Assembly: GCF_011759585.1 (NCBI RefSeq)
Contig: NZ_JAAOYV010000002.1
Location: 741,510-805,509, forward strand
Length of the DNA stretch: 64,000 nt
DNA from: Frigoribacterium endophyticum
Lineage (GTDB): Bacteria > Actinomycetota > Actinomycetes > Actinomycetales > Microbacteriaceae
Direction: 5' to 3'
Under the pieces are notes generated by a model. It searched no databases, was not told the DNA's origin, and saw nothing but the letters and a program-made list of their open reading frames with translations. The position numbers and the translations under genes are program-made. The first letter of the stretch is position 1; the number at the start of each line of letters is the position of its first letter. Shown one piece after another: positions 43,058 through 51,607 of the stretch.

Positions 43058-44362
43058 ATGCACCTTCCCTGGCACCGCGGGCGCGCGGACGACGACGCGG
43101 CCACCTCGACGGGCTCCGCCGACCTCGACGTGTCGGTCGCGCCTCCCCGGGCCCCTGCCGCGACGGTCGCGCCGGAGGCGCGGGTCGCCTCCGCGGGCGC
43201 GGTCGTGCCGGAGGCGGCGGTCGCCTCCGCGAGCGCGGTCGCGCCGCCTGCCCCCTCGCCCCCGGCCGCCTCGGCCGTCCCGCCCGCGATGCAGCTCGCC
43301 GGCGCCTGGGGCTGGCGGCTGCTCGCCGTCGCCGGCTGCCTCGCCGTCGCGGGCTGGCTGATCGCGACCCTCGAGGAGATCGTGGTGCCGCTGCTCATCG
43401 CGATCCTCATCTGCGCCCTGCTGCAGCCGGTGGTGCGCCTGCTGACGCGCCGCCGCCTCCCCCACTGGCTGGCGATCGTCATCGCGCTGCTCGGCCTCGT
43501 CGTCGTGGTCGGCGGGCTGCTCGTGCTCGTCGTCACGCAGGTGCGGGCCGGCGCGGACGACCTGACGGCGAAGGGGGTGGCGTCGTACGACGCGCTGCGG
43601 GAGTTCCTCCGCACCTCGCCGCTGCAGCTCACCGACCGGGAGTTCGACCAGTACGTCGGCCAGGCCGGGCAGGCCCTGCAGGACGCGAGCCAGCAGATCC
43701 TGAGCGGGGTGGCGGCCCTCGGCTCGGCGGCCGGGCACGTGCTGGCGGGCGGGCTGCTGACGCTGTTCGCGACGATCTTCCTGCTGATCGACGGCCGCGG
43801 CGTGTGGCACTGGGTCGTGGCGCTGTTCCCGCGCGCGGCGCGGCCGGCCGTCGACGGCGCGGGCCTCGCCGGGTGGCAGACGCTCGCGTCGTTCGTGCGG
43901 GTGCAGGTAGTCGTGGCCGCGGCGAACGCGGTGGGCATCGGGCTGTTCGCGGCGTTCCTCGGGCTGCCGCTGGCCATCCCGATCGCGATCCTCGTCTTCC
44001 TCGCGTCGTTCATCCCCGTCATCGGCGCGATCGTGACCGGGGCCCTGGCCGTGCTGCTCGCGCTCGTCGTCGCGGGCCCGGTGCAGGCGCTCGTCATGCT
44101 CGGCGGGGTGCTGATCGTGCACCTGCTCGAGGCGCACGTGCTGCAGCCGCTCGTGATGGGGGGCGCGGTGCGCGTGCACCCGCTCGCCGTCGTCTTCGCG
44201 GTGGCGGCCGGGTCGCTCGTCGCGGGCATCCCCGGCGCGCTGTTCGCCGTGCCGACGGCGGCGACGGTCAACGTCATGGTCAAGCACGTCGCCTCGGGCC
44301 GGTGGCGGGCGGCGGTCGAGGGGCCCGCCCTGCCCGACGGCACGCCCGCGAAGGGCGCCTAG
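43058..44362 (+). CDS. AI-2E family (PF01594) membrane protein
   Basis: 434 residues from ATG 43058; the frame extends upstream to 42995 but without a ribosome site. A long disordered Ala/Pro/Val N-terminus (about 1-80) with the imperfect repeats PEARVASAGAVVPEAAVASA precedes eight membrane spans. AI-2E signatures include GGLLTLFATIFLLIDG, IPIAILVFLASFIPVIGAIV and EAHVLQPLVMGGAVRVHPL. Members export autoinducer-2 or act as ion/proton antiporters. Its stop overlaps that of the reverse-strand gene. Confidence 0.9.
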   Translation: MHLPWHRGRADDDAATSTGSADLDVSVAPPRAPAATVAPEARVASAGAVVPEAAVASASAVAPPAPSPPAASAVPPAMQLAGAWGWRLLAVAGCLAVAGWLIATLEEIVVPLLIAILICALLQPVVRLLTRRRLPHWLAIVIALLGLVVVVGGLLVLVVTQVRAGADDLTAKGVASYDALREFLRTSPLQLTDREFDQYVGQAGQALQDASQQILSGVAALGSAAGHVLAGGLLTLFATIFLLIDGRGVWHWVVALFPRAARPAVDGAGLAGWQTLASFVRVQVVVAAANAVGIGLFAAFLGLPLAIPIAILVFLASFIPVIGAIVTGALAVLLALVVAGPVQALVMLGGVLIVHLLEAHVLQPLVMGGAVRVHPLAVVFAVAAGSLVAGIPGALFAVPTAATVNVMVKHVASGRWRAAVEGPALPDGTPAKGA

Positions 44363-44568
44363 CGGCGGGCGGGCCCCCGGGCCGGCCAGGGGTCGACGGA
44401 GCGCGAGCCCGCACGGGAGCGCTGCTCGGAGCGGAGCAGCCAGCGGCCGAGACGGCCCCGGAGGGTCGCCTTCTGCGCGGCGTCGCGCGCCCGTCGCTCA
44501 TCCACCGACGCGAGGATGGCACGAGCCATCTCGATCGTCTCCGGGTGGTCGTGACGATCCCAGGTCAT
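44359..44568 (-). CDS. Small basic hypothetical protein
   Basis: 69 residues, rich in Arg and Ala, predicted helical (PETIEMARAILASVDERRAR), no signal or membrane span. ATG 44568 overlaps the stop of the upstream gene (ATGA), so the two form a small operon. Convergent with the AI-2E gene: the two stop codons share bases 44360-44361. Function unknown. Confidence 0.65.
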   Translation of the reverse strand: MTWDRHDHPETIEMARAILASVDERRARDAAQKATLRGRLGRWLLRSEQRSRAGSRSVDPWPARGPARR

Positions 44569-44822
44569 GGCCTTCCTCCGTCTCCGTGGTCGCGGTCAGC
44601 GTGCTCGATCTCTGATGAGATCACGGCTGCGATGTCATCATCCTCACTCGTCGCCCAGGGCAGCGCAAGCAGCACCCGCATCATGGCGACCCCGGTCCGC
44701 CGATCGTCAGCGTCCGGCCCCAGGCACCTCTCCAGGGTCCACGACCACCTCGTCCACCACTGCTCACGGACGGTCGCGGCGTCGAGGCGGCGTCGTGACC
44801 GGCGAGCGTCGGCCACGGTCAC
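44565..44822 (-). CDS. Small hypothetical protein, coupled to the next gene
   Basis: 85 residues if started at GTG 44822; an ATG at 44864 is in frame but would overlap the start of the opposite-strand DUF6578 gene. Contents include EQWWTRWSWTLERCLGPDAD and LLALPWATSEDDDIAAVISS. No known domain. Stop overlaps the ATG of the following gene. The ATGA link is the best evidence that it is real. Confidence 0.55.
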   Translation of the reverse strand: MTVADARRSRRRLDAATVREQWWTRWSWTLERCLGPDADDRRTGVAMMRVLLALPWATSEDDDIAAVISSEIEHADRDHGDGGRP

Positions 44823-44856
44823 CCCGACGCTGACGACGGCGTGCTTCGCTGGGCGG

Positions 44857-45252
44857 ATGCGCATCGGTGTGTTCGTCTCGAGCTGGGAGCAGGGCTGCTG
44901 CGGCAGGGCGGCCGACGTCGGCGACGAGGTGACGTGGGAGCTGACCTGGGGCCGCGAGTGGATCGAGCAGTCGTACGGCCCGGAGGAGGCGGCCGGCGTC
45001 GACTTCGCCGAGACGCACCACGGCGGCGACGACGCGCCTCGGGTCGCCGTGACCGGGCGGATCGCCTCCGTCGACGCCGTCCGACAGCGCTCCCACCGGC
45101 CGGACCCCGCGGGCCCGTGGACGAACGTCGTCGGCGAATCGACCAGCGTCGCCGTCGAGCGCCTCCCCGGCCACGGCGAGGGCGAGGACGTCGCCGGGTG
45201 GAGGGTCCAGCTCGACGTCGACGACGGCACGGCCCTGCCAGAGGCTCGCTGA
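44857..45252 (+). CDS. DUF6578-like protein
   Basis: 131 residues. The opening MRIGVFVSSWEQGCCGRAAD and the following VGDEVTWELTW resemble the actinobacterial DUF6578 family, where a CC pair follows a Trp. The rest is acidic with an ASVDAVRQRSHRP segment. No signal or membrane span. It is divergent from, and 5' adjacent to, the reverse-strand small operon. Function unknown. Confidence 0.7.
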   Translation: MRIGVFVSSWEQGCCGRAADVGDEVTWELTWGREWIEQSYGPEEAAGVDFAETHHGGDDAPRVAVTGRIASVDAVRQRSHRPDPAGPWTNVVGESTSVAVERLPGHGEGEDVAGWRVQLDVDDGTALPEAR

Positions 45253-45394
45253 CGGACGCTCGTCGACGTCGCGCCCCGGCACGGCCCAGACGACGACCGT
45301 CGGCGTACTCTCGACGGGACGACGACACGCGTCGCACAACTGCGGCGGTCGTCGTGACGTGCAGGACCTACATCGACGGCAAGGGAGCCACGAC

Positions 45395-46138
45395 ATGGAA
45401 CGACTGACAGACAAGATCGCCCTCATCAGCGGAGGCGCGCGGGGCATGGGCGCCTCGCACGCCCGAGCGATCGTGGCGGAGGGGGGCAGGGTCGTCGTGG
45501 GCGACCTGCTCGACGACGAGGGCCGGGCCCTCGCGGCTGAGCTGGGCGACGCGGCCCGCTACGTCCACCTCGACGTCACCTCGGAGGCCGACTGGGCCAC
45601 GGCGGTGTCGACGGCCGTCGACGAGTTCGGCGGGCTGAACGTGCTCGTCAACAACGCGGGCATCGTCAACTTCGGCCGACTCGGCACGTACACGCTCGAC
45701 CAGTGGAACCTCATCCTGAGCATCAACGTGACGGGGGCCTTCCTCGGCATCACGGCCGCCCGCGACGCACTCGTGGCGTCGGCACCCTCCTCGATCGTCA
45801 ACATCTCGTCGACGGCGGGCCTGCAGGGCACCACGGCGCTGCACGGCTACGTCGCGTCGAAGTTCGCGATCCGCGGCCTGACGAAGTCGGTCGCGCTCGA
45901 GCTCGGCGCGGAGAACGTGCGCTCGAACTCGGTGCACCCCGGCGTCATCCGCACGCCGATGACCGACGGCCTCGAGCTCGGCGACCAGCTCGGCGCCCTG
46001 CACCGCATCGGCGAGCCGGCCGAGGTGTCGAACCTCGTCGTCTACCTCGCCAGCGACGAGTCCAGCTTCCAGACCGGAGCGGAGTTCGTCATCGACGGCG
46101 GCGAGCTCGCCGGCGAGAGCGACAGCGTCAGCGAGTGA
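45395..46138 (+). CDS. Short-chain dehydrogenase/reductase
   Basis: 247 residues; AAGGGAG precedes the ATG. Classical SDR with the cofactor loop GGARGMGASHA near residue 14, NNAG near 89, catalytic Ser in NISSTAG near 139 and YVASK (Tyr, Lys) near 152. The Asp of VVGDLLDDEG near 37 suggests NAD rather than NADP. Nearest in style to 3-alpha/20-beta-hydroxysteroid or 3-oxoacyl reductases. It sits between the two sugar loci but is not in an operon with either. Confidence 0.9.
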   Translation: MERLTDKIALISGGARGMGASHARAIVAEGGRVVVGDLLDDEGRALAAELGDAARYVHLDVTSEADWATAVSTAVDEFGGLNVLVNNAGIVNFGRLGTYTLDQWNLILSINVTGAFLGITAARDALVASAPSSIVNISSTAGLQGTTALHGYVASKFAIRGLTKSVALELGAENVRSNSVHPGVIRTPMTDGLELGDQLGALHRIGEPAEVSNLVVYLASDESSFQTGAEFVIDGGELAGESDSVSE

Positions 46139-46143
46139 CCCGC

Positions 46144-46174
46144 CCGGGGCCGCGTCGTCACGGCGCGGCCCCGG
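46144..46174. terminator. Bidirectional terminator
   Basis: CCGGGGCCGCG (46144-46154) pairs with CGCGGCCCCGG (46164-46174) around a 9-nt loop, between convergent genes. Confidence 0.78.
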
Positions 46175-46181
46175 CCCGGCC

Positions 46182-48143
46182 TCAGCCCCGCCCCTCCCCC
46201 ACCGGCAGCCACACGCGCATCGTCGACGGCCCGCGGTTGCCCCACGAGGCGTAGGGCACGAGGTCGACGCGGCCGAGCTGCTCGACCGTCGCCGCGACGG
46301 GCTGGCCGTACGGCCAGGGCGTCGGCCGGGTCCAGCTGCGGGTCAGCGCCACGCGGGCGCCGGTCGGCGTCGTGACCGGGGCGACCCGCGTGTCGACGAG
46401 CACGTCGGCGACGCTGCCCGAGGGCAGGTCGACCGACTCCAGCGCCAGCACCAACGGCCCCCGCTGCACGGCCACCTGGCCGCGCACCGCGTCGATCCGC
46501 GGGTCGGGGTGCACCCAGGAGGCGCGGGTCGGCAGGTCGAGGACGACCACGTCGCCCGCGGCGAACGCCCGCCGCACGACCACGGTCGAGGTCGCGTGCC
46601 GGCTGACCTCGCCGTCGGGCGCGATCAGGGTGACGGCCGCGCCCTCCGTCCACGACGGCACCCGGAGCGTCAGCTCGACCTCACGGTCGGTGGCCTCCCG
46701 CCAGGTCACCTCGACGCGGCCGTCGAACGGGTACCCGCTCGCCACCGAGAGGGCGACGGGCGTGCCGTCGGGCAGCTCGACGTCGACGTCGTAGCTGCCG
46801 TACTGGTGCAGCTGCACGCCGTCGTCGGTGCGGGTCGCGAAGTACTGCTCCACGCTCGCCAGCGTCCGCGCGACGTTCGTCGGGCAGCACGACACCTCGA
46901 ACCAGGGTGCGCGGAGGCTCGACAGCGCACGGGCGTTGACCTCGAGCTCGTCGGGCACGGTGCCCTCGGTGCGCTGGTGCAGCGTGTTCGTGTAGAAGAA
47001 CGCGTGCCCGTCCTCGCGCGGCGACGCCAGCACGACGTTGAGCAGCGTCCGCTCGATCAGGTCGGCGTACCGGGCGTCGCCGTCGGCCAGGAGCAGCCGC
47101 CACGACAGCATCGTGGAGGCGATGCCCGCGCAGGTCTCGGAGTACGCGCGGTCGGGCGGCAGCTCGTGGTCGGCGCCGAACGCCTCGTCCTGGTGGTGGG
47201 AGCCCATGCCGCCGGTCACGTACGTGCGGTGCGCGACCGTCGCCTCCCACTGTCGGCGGACGGCGTCGGCCAGCTCGTCGTCGCGCGTCTCGACGGCGAC
47301 GTCGAGGGCGCCCGCCGCGAGGTACAGCGCACGCACGGCGTGGCCGCGCAGCACGTCGGCCTCGCGCACGGGCCGGTCGTCCTGGAAGTACTCCGCGCCG
47401 TACTCGATCTCGGCGAGCAGGCCGCGGCCGCGACGGTCGACGAAGAGCCGGGCGAGCTCGACCCAGCGGGGCTCGTCGAGCGCGCGACCGAGCTCGGCCA
47501 GCGCCACCTCGATCTCGGGGTGACCGCAGATCGCGACCCGCCCCTCCGGCCCGAACTCACGCCACAGGTGCTCGGCCAGGCGGCGGCCGACCTCGACGAG
47601 GCGGGGTCCGGTGCCCGTCCGCTCCGCGGCGACGACGGCCTGCAGGAGGTGCCCCATCGAGTACAGCTCGTGGCCCCACTCGAGGTCGCTCCACCGGGCG
47701 CGCTGCCAGGGGCGGCCGAAGCTGGTGTGCAGGTAGCCGTCGTCGTCCTGCGCGCCCGAGACGCGCTCGACGAGGTCGTCGTAGCGACGCTGCAGGTCGG
47801 GGTCGTGCTGACGGCCGAGCTCCCACGCCATGCCCTCGAGCAGCTTGTAGACCTCGCTGTCGACGAACTCGATGCCGGAGTGCGGCCACTCCTCGTCGGG
47901 CTGGTCGCGGCCCGCGGCGGCGAGGTCGAAGTTGCGGATCCAGCCGATGCGCTCCATCCAGTCCTCGCAGTGCCGCAGCACGACGTCGGAGTTCAGCTGC
48001 TGCTTCTCGGCCCAGAACCCGCCGGTCAGGCGCACCTGGGTCGCGTCGAGGGGGGTCAGGGTCGACGTGCGGGGGTCGACGGGCCCGGCGAACCGGCGCC
48101 GGTCGCCCGCGAGCGTGGTGGGGCGGGGGGAGGTGGTGGTCAC
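46182..48143 (-). CDS. GH127 beta-L-arabinofuranosidase
   Basis: Removes terminal beta-L-arabinofuranose, as found on plant hydroxyproline-rich glycoproteins. From GTG 48143 (AGGAG 9 nt upstream) it has 653 residues; GTG 48197, just after the permease stop, is an alternative. The GH127 features are present: RLTGGFWAEKQQLNSD near the start, GHPEIEVAL, SETCAGIASTMLSW, and WFEVSCCPTNVART with the Cys pair that binds zinc and acts as nucleophile. No signal peptide, so it probably works on imported oligosaccharides. Last gene of the operon. Confidence 0.92.
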   Translation of the reverse strand: MTTTSPRPTTLAGDRRRFAGPVDPRTSTLTPLDATQVRLTGGFWAEKQQLNSDVVLRHCEDWMERIGWIRNFDLAAAGRDQPDEEWPHSGIEFVDSEVYKLLEGMAWELGRQHDPDLQRRYDDLVERVSGAQDDDGYLHTSFGRPWQRARWSDLEWGHELYSMGHLLQAVVAAERTGTGPRLVEVGRRLAEHLWREFGPEGRVAICGHPEIEVALAELGRALDEPRWVELARLFVDRRGRGLLAEIEYGAEYFQDDRPVREADVLRGHAVRALYLAAGALDVAVETRDDELADAVRRQWEATVAHRTYVTGGMGSHHQDEAFGADHELPPDRAYSETCAGIASTMLSWRLLLADGDARYADLIERTLLNVVLASPREDGHAFFYTNTLHQRTEGTVPDELEVNARALSSLRAPWFEVSCCPTNVARTLASVEQYFATRTDDGVQLHQYGSYDVDVELPDGTPVALSVASGYPFDGRVEVTWREATDREVELTLRVPSWTEGAAVTLIAPDGEVSRHATSTVVVRRAFAAGDVVVLDLPTRASWVHPDPRIDAVRGQVAVQRGPLVLALESVDLPSGSVADVLVDTRVAPVTTPTGARVALTRSWTRPTPWPYGQPVAATVEQLGRVDLVPYASWGNRGPSTMRVWLPVGEGRG

Positions 48144-48199
48144 GGTGGTGCTCCTGGTCTCGGGGGGTACGGCGAGGGGCTGCGCGGCGGCGGTCACGG

Positions 48200-49093
48200 T
48201 CAGTCCTTGACGGCGCCGGCGGTGACGCCGGCGGCGACGTAGCGCTGGGCGACGACCAGCAGCACCGTCGCGGGGATCGAGGCGACGACCGCGGTCGCCA
48301 TGATCGAGTTCCACTCCTGGTTGTTGTTGCCGATGTAGCGGTAGATGCCGAGGGTGATGGTCTGCGCGTCGCCGCCGCTGTTGAGGGTCGACGAGAAGAC
48401 GAAGTCCGACCAGGCCCAGAGGAACGCGAAGAGACCGACGGTCACGGCCGAGTTGCGGCTGACCGGCAGCACGATCGAGACGAAGGTGCGCCAGGTGCCG
48501 GCCCCGTCGAGCTTCGCGGCCGAGAGGAGCTCGTCGGGGATGCCCTGCATGAACGCGGTGAAGATCAGCACGCCGAAGGGCACCGCGAGGGTCGAGTCGG
48601 CGATGACGAGGCCCCACCACTCGTTGAGGATCCCGAGGTTGAGGTAGATGGCGTAGAAGCCCATCGCCATGATGACCTGCGGGATCATCTGCGCGACGAT
48701 CATCACGAAGCTCAGGGCTCCGCCGCCGACGGGCCGCAGCTTGGCGAGCGAGTATGCCGCGGGGGCCGACAGCGCGATCGTCACCACGACGGTGCCGAGC
48801 CCGACGAGCAGGCTCGTGCCGAGGTAGGGCAGCTGCTCGCTGACGACGGCTCGGTAGCCGTCGAGGGTCGGCTGCGCCGGGAACCACGACGGCGGGCTCT
48901 GCCGCATCTGCGCGGTGGGCGTCAACGACACGTTGATCATCCAGTAGATCGGGAAGAGCATCACCGCGGTCAGCGCGACGCCGACGACGGTGGTGCCGAG
49001 GCTGCGTCGGCCGAGGCGCCTCGAGGAGGCGCGGCGGGCGTCGCTGGGCCTGCTCGCTGCCCCGGTGGGCCGGGTGGTGGTGGCGGCGGTCAC
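48200..49093 (-). CDS. Sugar ABC transporter permease, MalG type (second locus)
   Basis: 297 residues from GTG 49093, which overlaps the MalF-type stop (GTGA). A basic N-terminus (RRASSRRLGRRSLG) precedes six spans. The EAA loop is IPDELLSAAKLDGAGTWRTF. It ends LVVAQRYVAAGVTAGAVKD, the usual MalG end. CUT1 importer for the GH127 substrate; no ATPase gene is present here. Confidence 0.92.
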   Translation of the reverse strand: MTAATTTRPTGAASRPSDARRASSRRLGRRSLGTTVVGVALTAVMLFPIYWMINVSLTPTAQMRQSPPSWFPAQPTLDGYRAVVSEQLPYLGTSLLVGLGTVVVTIALSAPAAYSLAKLRPVGGGALSFVMIVAQMIPQVIMAMGFYAIYLNLGILNEWWGLVIADSTLAVPFGVLIFTAFMQGIPDELLSAAKLDGAGTWRTFVSIVLPVSRNSAVTVGLFAFLWAWSDFVFSSTLNSGGDAQTITLGIYRYIGNNNQEWNSIMATAVVASIPATVLLVVAQRYVAAGVTAGAVKD

Positions 49094-50082
49094 GAGTTCG
49101 CCTGCTTCCTCTGCACGCGCAGGTAGACGAGGCCACAGATCAGGGCCATGACGATGAGGAGGTTGCCCACGGCGGCCGCGGGCCCGAAGGTGGGCAGCGT
49201 CGAGCCGAAGCCGAGCTGGTACGACCAGATGGCGAACGTGGTCGAGGCGTCGCCCGGCCCGCCGCGCGACATGATCCAGATGATGTCGAAGACCTTCAGC
49301 GTGTAGACGAGGCCGAGCAGGATCGTGATCGCCGAGACCGGCCCGAGCAGCGGGAAGGTGATGCGCCAGAAGGCCTGCCACGCGTTCGCGCCGTCGAGCG
49401 AGGCGGCCTCGTAGACGTCCGCCGAGATGTTCTGCAGCCCGCTGTAGAGGATGACGAGGTTGAACGGGATGCCGATCCAGATGTTCGCGATGATCACGCT
49501 CGTCAGCGCCCACTGCGGCGAGGTCAGCCAGTTGACCTGCTCGCCGCCGACGGCGCGGATGACGGAGTTGACGACGCCGCTCTCGCTGTTCAGCATCCAC
49601 GACCAGGTCGACGCGCTGACGATGAGCGGCAGCAGCCACGGCACGAGGAAGAGCGCCCGGAGCGTCGACGAGAGCGGGAACTTCTGGAAGAAGAAGACCG
49701 CGAGGGCCATGCCGATCGAGAACTGGAACGCGATCGAGATCGATGTGAAGAGGAGGGTGTTGACGAGAGCCGGGCCGAAGGTGGGGCTCTGGAAGACCTC
49801 GACGAAGTTCTGAAGGCCGATGAACGGCGCGGTGCCGTCGATGAACGACCGCACCGTGTAGTCGCGGACCGAGAGGTCGACGTTCCGCAGCAGCGGGTAG
49901 ACGTAGAAGACGGCGAGGTAGGCGACCACGGGGGCGAGGAACGCCCAGGCCGCGGCTTGGCCGGGCTCGACGCGTCGACGGCGGCGCGCCGCGGAGGGGG
50001 CCGGCGGGGCGCCGGGGGCCGGCGGGGAGGCCGGCCGTGCTGCTCGGGTCGCCTCCGGGCGGGGGACGGTGTCGGTGGTCAT
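49090..50082 (-). CDS. Sugar ABC transporter permease, MalF type (second locus)
   Basis: 330 residues. Ala/Pro-rich N-terminus of about 45 residues, then six spans. The EAA loop is ISADVYEAASLDGANAWQAF. Conserved MalF-like start WAFLAPVVAYLAVFYVYPLL. Starts about 90 nt after the binding-protein gene, with a hairpin in between, and is coupled to the MalG-type gene. Confidence 0.92.
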   Translation of the reverse strand: MTTDTVPRPEATRAARPASPPAPGAPPAPSAARRRRRVEPGQAAAWAFLAPVVAYLAVFYVYPLLRNVDLSVRDYTVRSFIDGTAPFIGLQNFVEVFQSPTFGPALVNTLLFTSISIAFQFSIGMALAVFFFQKFPLSSTLRALFLVPWLLPLIVSASTWSWMLNSESGVVNSVIRAVGGEQVNWLTSPQWALTSVIIANIWIGIPFNLVILYSGLQNISADVYEAASLDGANAWQAFWRITFPLLGPVSAITILLGLVYTLKVFDIIWIMSRGGPGDASTTFAIWSYQLGFGSTLPTFGPAAAVGNLLIVMALICGLVYLRVQRKQANS

Positions 50083-50144
50083 CTGCTGCTGCTCCTCGTC
50101 GGGGGACGGTGCGGGGGTGTCGCGGGGGCCGGGGCGCCGTGCGC

Positions 50145-50170
50145 GCCCCGGCCGGGTGCCAGGCCGGGGC
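50145..50170 (-). terminator. Hairpin between sugar-binding protein and permease genes
   Basis: GCCCCGGCC (50145-50153) pairs with GGCCGGGGC (50162-50170), 8-nt loop, 4 nt beyond the binding-protein stop. Likely a partial terminator giving more binding protein than permease, as in pstS-pstC. Confidence 0.6.
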
Positions 50171-50174
50171 CTCG

Positions 50175-51428
50175 CTACTTCGTGGCGGACTCGGCGGCCT
50201 GCTGCGCCTCCTGCAGGGCCTCCTCCGGGGTCGACGACCCGCTCAGGCTGTTCTGCACGGCCTTCCAGAGCTGCTCCGAGATCTTCGGGTAGTCCGTGCC
50301 GAGGTCGTCGCTGGTGCGGCCCTTCGCGTCGGCGACCGCGTCGACCCAGGGCTGGAGGTCGGGGTCGGCGGCGACCTGCGCCTCCTGCGCCTCCGTCGTC
50401 GGGGCGACGTACGAGAGCGTCGTGTCGGTCGCGACGAGGTTGTCGGTGCTCGTCAGGCAGGCCTGGATCTTCTCGGAGACCGCGTAGCGCGCGTCGTCGG
50501 ACTGCACGGGCACCGTCAGGAACTCGCCGCCGGTCGGGGCCGGGGCGGCGCCGCCGTCCTTCGAGGGGATGGAGATGATGCCGTAGTCGATGCCCGACTC
50601 CTTGACCCCGGCCAGCTGCCAGGTGCCGTTCTCGCCGAAGGCGTAGTCGCCGGTGAGGAACTCCTGCCAGCTGGTCGTCTGCGTGTTGCCGATCACCGAG
50701 TTGGGGGCGTAGCCGGCGTCGACCCAGTCGGTCCACAGGGCGAGGGCCGACTGCCCGTCGTCGGAGTCGAGCGTGGTCAGGTCGGCGCCCGAGCCCCAGA
50801 ACCAGGGCAGGAACTGGAAGCTGCCCTCCTCGGTGCCGATGGCCGAGAAGGTGATGCCCTTCTTCCCCGCCGCGGTGACCGCCTCGAGGGCGGTGGTCAG
50901 GCTGTCCCAGTCGGTGATCGAGGCCGGGTCGACGCCGGCGGCGTCGAGGACGCTCTTGTTGTAGTAGAGAGCGAGCGTGTTGGCGCCGATCGGGACGCCG
51001 TAGGTCTTCCCGTCGAGCTGGCCCGCGGCGAGCAGGTTCGCCTCGACGGCGGAGGTGTCGGCGCCGGTCTCGTCGGTGTCGGTGAGCAGGCCTGCCTCGG
51101 CGAGCGTGGAGACGACGGGGTTGTCGACGAGCAGCAGGTCTGGGCTGTTGCCCTGCTGGCCGGCGAGGAGCGCCTTGCTCGTCAGGTCGGAGGTGTCGTA
51201 GCCCGTGCGCTCGATCGTGACGCCGGCGTCGGTGCCGCACGAGCTGACGAGTTTGGCCCAGTCGCTGGAGTCGTCGAACTGGGGGTACGGGTCCCAGAAG
51301 GTGTAGGTGCCCGACGCGGCGTCGGACGAGCCTCCGCCCGATCCGCCGGCGCAGCCGGTGAGCGCGGCCGCGGTGGCGAGCCCGACGACGGTGACGATGG
51401 CGGCCTTGCGGCGAGTGTTCGTGTTCAC
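50175..51428 (-). CDS. Sugar-binding lipoprotein (second locus)
   Basis: 417 residues from GTG 51428. Lipobox LTGC near residue 26. The mature domain begins GTYTFWDPYPQFDDSSDWAK, a common opening of CUT1 binding proteins. Other family blocks are NSPDLLLVDNPVVSTLAEAG, YGVPIGANTLALYYNKSVL and WQEFLTGDYAFGENGTWQL. First gene of the GH127 operon. Ligand inferred to be an arabinose-containing oligosaccharide from the enzymes encoded around it. Confidence 0.92.
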   Translation of the reverse strand: MNTNTRRKAAIVTVVGLATAAALTGCAGGSGGGSSDAASGTYTFWDPYPQFDDSSDWAKLVSSCGTDAGVTIERTGYDTSDLTSKALLAGQQGNSPDLLLVDNPVVSTLAEAGLLTDTDETGADTSAVEANLLAAGQLDGKTYGVPIGANTLALYYNKSVLDAAGVDPASITDWDSLTTALEAVTAAGKKGITFSAIGTEEGSFQFLPWFWGSGADLTTLDSDDGQSALALWTDWVDAGYAPNSVIGNTQTTSWQEFLTGDYAFGENGTWQLAGVKESGIDYGIISIPSKDGGAAPAPTGGEFLTVPVQSDDARYAVSEKIQACLTSTDNLVATDTTLSYVAPTTEAQEAQVAADPDLQPWVDAVADAKGRTSDDLGTDYPKISEQLWKAVQNSLSGSSTPEEALQEAQQAAESATK

Positions 51429-51532
51429 GGTGATCCTCTCTGGTGCTGCAGGGATCTCGCAGAGAGGCCGCGCGGTCCGCGCATCTCACCGTCGAGAAAG
51501 TAGGGGGTGTCGGCTCCGGTGCGGGGCGGACA

Positions 51533-51548
51533 CCGAAACTGGTTTCGG
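51533..51548. promoter_or_regulatory. LacI-family operator of the second sugar locus
   Basis: CCGAAACTGGTTTCGG is a near-perfect palindrome with the same CCGAAAC half-site as the operator at 41789. It sits between the divergent binding-protein operon and the lacI-type gene. Confidence 0.75.
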
Positions 51549-51607
51549 GGATGAAGCTATGCCTGCTCGGCTTGCTTGTCAACACAGACATGAACTAATT
51601 TCGGTAC

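Noticed and set aside
44565-45230. A 221-codon reverse frame opposite the DUF6578 gene
   Set aside because: Its first half is Ser/Thr/Arg-rich antisense of the DUF6578 coding region; only the 3' part, which overlaps the next gene by ATGA, was kept.
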